Assembly: GCA_002170395.1 (NCBI GenBank)
Contig: NHEJ01000001.1
Span: 1 to 62,104 of the forward strand
Reading direction: 5' to 3'
Source: Betaproteobacteria bacterium TMED82
GTDB lineage: Bacteria > Pseudomonadota > Gammaproteobacteria > Burkholderiales > Burkholderiaceae_A
Length of the DNA: 62,104 bases
A program made the translations under genes and the position numbers. The notes below the pieces were generated by a model, which saw only the letters and a program-made list of their open reading frames with translations, had not been told where the DNA came from and did not search any database. Shown in pieces: positions 60,201-62,104 of this stretch. Every line of letters starts with the position of its first letter. Position 1 is the first letter of the stretch.

Positions 60201-61229
60201 TTCTTGAACAGGATCCTTTCTATTGGCTTTGGATGCATAACCAACGCTTAGAGGAAGCATGACAAAAGAGCCAACAACAAAAGGTGTGGAAGTTGCTACA
60301 GCAACAGATTGCGCACCAGCAGCGGCACCGGACGAAGCGCTTTGTTCCTGCACGCCATCAGGTACTACCGACTCTTTGCCCAATTGTGCAAGATCAAATA
60401 CGGACTCAGGATCAAAATCCAATCGCTCATTTAATTCTGGAGCGCTAACACCTGCACCATCTATTTCAATATCGATTTTTTCAGGAATTTGAATCTCATC
60501 AGAATTTCTTTCATCAAGAAAAGTCAATTCTTGGTTAATAAACTCTGAATCTAATCCATCAGGAATCGAATCCGAAATTTTATACTCTTCCCCTTCGCTT
60601 AATCTAAATAATTCATTGAGTTCCTCTTCCAAAGAATCAGCAATTTCAGAAAAATTCTCTGTAATATTTCCTTCTCCAGCAGCTCTGCGAGTTTCCTCCG
60701 AAGGGGGCACGTCAGAAACCTCCAAATCCTCTGATGATTTCTTAGCGAAACTTTCGTTCTCCAATTGAGTTCCCACAACATCAATTCCATCACCCGACTC
60801 TCCAGTGGATGCATAAGCTGTTGCTTGAGCGTTTGTTTTTTCTATTTGATTGGTAGCTAATCGAGCTAGCTCCATTGCTTCTGGGGAAAATGTTTCCAAA
60901 AGCTTGTCAGTCTTGGCTGTATAAAAACCTCTATAAAAATTGTCTCGTATTTCCCCATCCAAAGTTGACACAATCTTATTAACAAACTCTACATCGTAGG
61001 CCTCATTCTTACCCTCTACTGTTGCTGATCTAGCAATAACCGAATGTGCGGATGTCAGATCCTCACTCAAAGAGGGATTTGGATCCTTACCAAGTTTCCT
61101 TGAATATAAAGAAACAAGAGCTCCAAGTAAAAAGCCATCAAGAATACTCTTGCCGGCATCACCAGCATGACCGGTAAGTGATGACAGTCGGTGGATGCGA
61201 CTCTTGAGTCTACTTCGTTTGTTTGACAT
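51270..61229 (-). CDS. Giant RTX/VCBS-type secreted surface protein, 3,319 aa
   Basis: Type I secretion substrate and probable adhesin. No signal peptide. Residues 1-310 are charged and acidic; a short hydrophobic stretch (FVVGSFVMLPLSVGYAS, about 316-332) and a Pro/Glu-rich spacer follow. A prealbumin-like SdrD_B domain with a calcium loop (DENNNGILDDSE) lies near 420. Residues about 750-2,480 are divergent repeats of the form AxxLxxAGIDTI...GVSISxxDAxxLL...LxF. Cadherin/VCBS-like domains (VGTDDTPEI near 2,605) follow, then RTX nonapeptides (GGGGVDIIIG, GGNGSDVFVL; about 3,156 and 3,194) and the C-terminal signal. AGGA precedes the ATG. It is the first fully visible gene of the operon. Confidence 0.93.
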   Translation of the reverse strand: MSNKRSRLKSRIHRLSSLTGHAGDAGKSILDGFLLGALVSLYSRKLGKDPNPSLSEDLTSAHSVIARSATVEGKNEAYDVEFVNKIVSTLDGEIRDNFYRGFYTAKTDKLLETFSPEAMELARLATNQIEKTNAQATAYASTGESGDGIDVVGTQLENESFAKKSSEDLEVSDVPPSEETRRAAGEGNITENFSEIADSLEEELNELFRLSEGEEYKISDSIPDGLDSEFINQELTFLDERNSDEIQIPEKIDIEIDGAGVSAPELNERLDFDPESVFDLAQLGKESVVPDGVQEQSASSGAAAGAQSVAVATSTPFVVGSFVMLPLSVGYASKANRKDPVQEDSQPIIEEPPIIVVPELEQPTSPEEPDVEEPVVVLEPSVEEESSDSGGASVAAAAAAPLGFVGRVVDGYVVGATVFYDENNNGILDDSESQWTGVTNADGTFQLPDFSAADPGGAVVILPGGIDTNTGHEIGMLQVNVPKDASGNPILSDVSDGASTQASISSPLTLILAQNSDIVEEDLIAQLGMTGVEETGLAYYDPVAEMEAGNNNNLAEYVFTVQQQLFSVIQAASKIAGSTAGLSALSVSVKAVGDAIKTALDAGTALTVDTISSSAITAVANASGYSSIASGLATIVQATNEKIADAYSGMAAALLDPTDSDSITLLSSARATAAASQDTLLTTISTAVESESLDTSAFTAALESAISENSAVFGTLLTAESGSGSSGTSEFGNPSFIVSKLLEQTGSDTTRDIVDLSSSINTLSLAQLSELGVQHVRLLGTNSSVEISLGSISASALSSLNDDATSDDVSTTLVDESSVDDGLFASNYAVTLKVTDAEVQSVVTNASVLRAAGIDTIKPVEGSLTLTLSQVRELQDLGFSFASGLVRFSASSSDSLTFDEIYTLLNSGLKLTDASTVTVTLPDNDSRSTFTTANDLAARGVAFDGGTIVLEAADVKGSFTVLQAKLLDAANSNIVFDTSGISSWSLGKTSAGVSLGSPEINATDIAALIDAGLTFNSATLVVADDSEVSGVVSRAFDILNAGIDTISFASGVSISTDDARTILEAKDLTVSQGKSYSDVIFSGGTLSNLGSVSLQSLSDLLEEGLGLDTSFVPQFSDALALVQLGITFPQGITLQTSTSTIISNDDATSLVSAGVSFQGSYSFDFVKDGSLSEAENLSSLLNFMNSGLVPNLSNGTKISLSGTSSNPLYVTTAEKDLLKDYVTFDAATLVLMRSSDFSSVFGDLTTNASTWSSQSEFTKLGVPLSVTPNYSHIKDLASVNSSRSLSDGLQPISIQRIAKSSDTFTDLDSELILRISKSADLDTVSAVDLKNSGVDKVDVLGVPLSVSQAEKFLSNSAPILTNAKLLIDSSNISEAATLTESSSGDRTIFGAGIDAFSIASGTSATADQWKRFSDVYDSVPEHSASTKIFEGVGTITGAGSLSSGVGLTLSRLSTGGLKLSDTYSPSLAEVDEFVSADNIYTKGIKISLQEGETLTAAKAIELAEANVSFTENTPLDFSGQTASTLASTLGSSEADHVTKFLSLIQKGFKLENVDNDLLTLSGVTFTTLDDFNELQAKGFIFSGSKITVTNKMEFTSASIKLMGLENHGISHLIVPNTLKPSFGEAKKVLDSGVAFETSSGSLLTIKANAVSQLDSLANKMQDLETMGVGYFDLEGLSIPLSTAELFVESAANSSITFLNSPNLYIESSAEFSEVSSKASQLYSLGINTIELKNGISIGAKEAYDIVTNESRLSFTGGEITDSNGIETSSLKNVLTTLKEKGLPVSSTFKPSIEVELTGSDQADAEQLCSMIIDGFRLLIPGGETLNLENVFLSKKNFELLAIADNYGTGSAKPSFQSSYVVVKNSRDIDNIVSDLARTDSSLTSLGVDRVAVIGEVSPSLTQVQGVMSKSLSFSRFTKDGSEYLPISGDSGLIGLKATANDVTSIAENAQQIFDGGVKKLSLFGQKIALSDAENLVAAGFTFEGGSLSSISDAEKNTLSYLDSIATAGLGLPLDVSVRNSTISLDFAMNKYRGSLEGATVELASADGSDSISLEQALRLVNRDLGTNLEDSVLAFQNSRDPDNLMVSLETTSKVSSTLSSKLANLGLNGVSGEASPSAAAAFASESLNFDMQQLKVKGLAKVSELTSIFEKGNLQIFDGVTLESNSISNLTDIIALLADANLTLGDLKNVDSSKLNVSGLQLSDAQINVENISLAQELGFILPNSFQAVGVINNLEDIAILINISGIDLSGVLLKSLDGPIISNAQTLANIAELGVQLNDGIHATVLLSDQLISVGDALILDSAGVDLSEKGLLANQSTNAVDASRLLNIEDFHLDGLHIVRSEPLDLIPKAEIFEFNEKGVSFTDILDGKSNIGVLEASLDPFEALSLFDYGMDLSGKTVTSEVVVPDSIGLSLNQIPGLRLTGIEMKHELLSDEQVGQLNDKGVNFINAKPQLVADDLGDFGRIVELSEKDPFDEAEILSISGNVGFRDADESDFPHHEVNISEFGGGYIGNLSAEIRYPEIEISLNSSQTSGDAFSDTSEPLEVAGELAQVFWEYSVDGEEVEYLAENEVSTQEYTLHIADRIAQLTEEGLLDKNITIEIVGTDDTPEISFDDDSDVNGLISERAGDSQLEGSINLFDRDLSDTLRVTLAEPTIDSETHYEAVGQTTTSSIMNENNVSESYDAMTELKTGLQEVVNFNLVNISDVGNQDGVFVSELSPGGEIVTSGGNYMLSWTVGDTSEFFSSFLTSSDEISVDYEISLSDEKTSVSQTISLDFIANRAPALIDDEGLVPNIQLSGKEDIALELSPEDFGLSYFVDPDVSDRYTSVRIESFSEQSELTAIVNKVDDVENIVFSPGDTVDISQGENGSQFSLEGASAELFYLPSEDMHGNYIISFSVGDGDVFSDTSYEIDVFFEPVVDQPFISISKDPSFIDDVEIGEVNFLNDLSTLNFAASPKGQNSSILETRLDITQAGVLLDSKTFEQNDDEWTYELSIVDLAEMQQVDNYELNAGQVEYSIVNSVQANLVVAAKDNFEDFEDINEFRTTADFLIIPDLKKVQQEEIYRDAIFGSDVMLGKDSFSESVEEEVMQFSNFSNAGGISDVSFIDPTFEKVVSTDPFLDGELIEFDAESIHGTRGFDVIVANSSMEYDSGTLIYGGGGVDIIIGSDHQDIIYVDGDKAAESSYDTVAGGNGSDVFVLAKDDFDDIENYSLDDTDKSEMDMALDVLLEDEGVQADGVNIVGLIEDWSVSDSVGSDSLVIAGFDESSTVTVHGEENFAAVLVEEETSNTYTAAILMPEFGVFDADEMDAINNAVHKI

Positions 61230-61268
61230 GTAAGTTTATCCTGCCATCAATATCTGAAGACAAACCGC

Positions 61269-61287
61269 GTGTTTCTCCAGAAAACAC
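61269..61287. other. Short stem-loop before the giant gene
   Basis: GTGTTT and AAACAC pair across a 7-base loop in the 74-base gap between the two large secreted-protein genes. It has no T-tract, so it may be an RNA processing or attenuation point rather than a terminator. Support is weak. Confidence 0.25.
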
Positions 61288-61303
61288 TACACCGATAACT
61301 TGC

Positions 61304-62104
61304 TTAGCTTACGTTTTGGTTATTGAAGAGGATTTCGTCGAGGTTGAGTGTGTTTGTATCTCCGAGTCCTGTTAGGGTTAGGCGAACGTCGAGTTCATCA
61401 TCTTCCTCACCAGCCACACCAACCTGAACATTACCCGCCTCATCCACCTGATAGCTATCGACCCCAAGACCACTCAGATCAAAGTTATCGTCACTATCAA
61501 AACCAACCACCTTCACAACAGCATCAGCACCAAGAGAGCCATCATTAACCACCTTGTAAGTATCCTCTACCGTGTCAGATCCAACCAAAATTCCCTTACC
61601 CGTCTGCGACACATCCGTTTGAATCAGCGTATCCGTAATCCGACCACCATCACGAACCGCCTGCGTCGTACTCAAACTCCAGTACTCAGAATTATTCGGA
61701 TCACTGTCCGGAGAAATCTCCAACGTCTCCACCGCAAATCGACCAGACACCGGATCAAACTGCTTAAAGACCGTCACCGAACCATCATTACTAACCCCAT
61801 CATCCGTGGAAACCACCGAATCAATCTTCAACGAGTTATTGCCCTCACGACCCACCGCAAATCGCTCAAAACTAACATCATCAATACCATTAACACCTTC
61901 AATGTAAACCACATCGCCATAATCCGGAACAAACCCAGGATCCGAAGAAGCCACATCCGAAGAACCAGACCCACTACCCATCGGCATCGAGCCAGAACCA
62001 GTATCAAAAGAGCCACTACCAGCAGCATCAAAAGAGCCAGAACCACTACCACTACCCATCGGCATCGAGCCAGAACCACTACCACTACCCATCGGCATCG
62101 AGCC
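61304..62104 (-). CDS. Second probable type I secretion substrate, cut by right window edge
   Basis: The C-terminal 266 or so residues of a protein whose start lies beyond base 62104; the frame is open to the edge. It begins with Gly-Ser-Met-Pro low-complexity repeats, then FVPDYGDVVYIEGVNGIDDV and a domain ending VVGFDSDDNFDLSGLGVDSY and DTNTLNLDEILFNNQNVS. The last part has the look of the C-terminal target domain of type I secreted proteins. Base composition is richer in G+C than its neighbours (33 of 60 at 61621-61680; 29 of 60 at 61741-61800). It lies 74 bases upstream of the giant gene on the same strand. Confidence 0.8.
   Translation of the reverse strand, partial: GSMPMGSGSGSGSMPMGSGSGSGSFDAAGSGSFDTGSGSMPMGSGSGSSDVASSDPGFVPDYGDVVYIEGVNGIDDVSFERFAVGREGNNSLKIDSVVSTDDGVSNDGSVTVFKQFDPVSGRFAVETLEISPDSDPNNSEYWSLSTTQAVRDGGRITDTLIQTDVSQTGKGILVGSDTVEDTYKVVNDGSLGADAVVKVVGFDSDDNFDLSGLGVDSYQVDEAGNVQVGVAGEEDDELDVRLTLTGLGDTNTLNLDEILFNNQNVS
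61961..62104 (-). repeat. Tandem 33-base repeats coding for GSGSMPMGSGS
   Basis: Two exact copies of a 33-base unit (11 codons) start at 62041 and 62074, the second cut by the window edge, and degenerate copies continue down to about 61961. The unit codes for MPMGSGSGSGS with variants such as FDAAGSGS and FDTGSGS. It keeps the reading frame and forms a flexible linker in the partial protein. Copy number is likely to vary between strains, and such DNA is prone to assembly collapse. Confidence 0.85.

Noticed and set aside
61961-62104. CRISPR-like direct repeats
   Set aside because: Units are contiguous, have no unique spacers and keep an open reading frame; they are coding tandem repeats.

Overview
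This AT-rich window most likely comes from a planktonic methylotrophic betaproteobacterium of the Methylophilales (OM43 or Methylopumilus type). Three things point there. The block rimP-nusA-infB-rbfA-truB-typA has typA rather than rpsO-pnp after truB, which I recall as a betaproteobacterial order. The glnA-ntrB-ntrC, xth and prlC genes sit together. There is also a full set of methanol dehydrogenase accessory genes and a pqqA gene. The assignment rests on recalled synteny and protein families; no search was run.

Layout. 1-2220: a gene cut by the left edge, two small unknown genes, then tRNA-Glu(UUC) and tRNA-Ala(GGC), all on the minus strand. 2254-9373: prlC and xth (plus) converge on the nitrogen-control operon glnA-ntrB-ntrC (minus), which has a candidate sigma-54 promoter. 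9374-27644: housekeeping genes: hemW/rdgB/rph, yicC/gmk/rpoZ/spoT, mog and pmbA, then typA/truB/rbfA/infB/nusA/rimP and rluB/scpB. 27680-35914: one minus-strand operon, mxaR-S-A-C-K-L, a c-type cytochrome, mxaJ, a beta-propeller protein and mxaD. It holds the maturation and electron-transfer partners of a PQQ methanol dehydrogenase, but the catalytic subunit (xoxF or mxaF) is not in the window. 35962-45168: small periplasmic and membrane genes, including two surface-adhesin-E-like proteins, a TPR/2OG-Fe(II) oxygenase fusion, a copper chaperone, a nuclease and an MscS channel. It also holds a 23-residue pqqA gene with its own terminator, in a stretch that otherwise looks empty.

45178-62104: a type I secretion island on the minus strand. 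Transcription runs from a Gly-Ser-rich protein cut by the right edge, to a 3,319-residue RTX/VCBS giant protein, a TolC-like porin, a LapB/RtxB-type ABC exporter, an HlyD-type adaptor and a trypsin-like periplasmic protease. The genes from the giant protein onward overlap or nearly touch, so substrate, channel and protease are probably made together.

How the parts fit: PqqA supplies the precursor of PQQ, the cofactor of the methanol dehydrogenase that the Mxa proteins assemble and whose electrons the cytochrome takes. GlnA/NtrBC controls nitrogen assimilation. The secretion island puts a giant surface protein on the cell, and the co-transcribed protease is a candidate for processing or releasing it. 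I saw no insertion sequence, CRISPR array, rRNA gene or phage gene.
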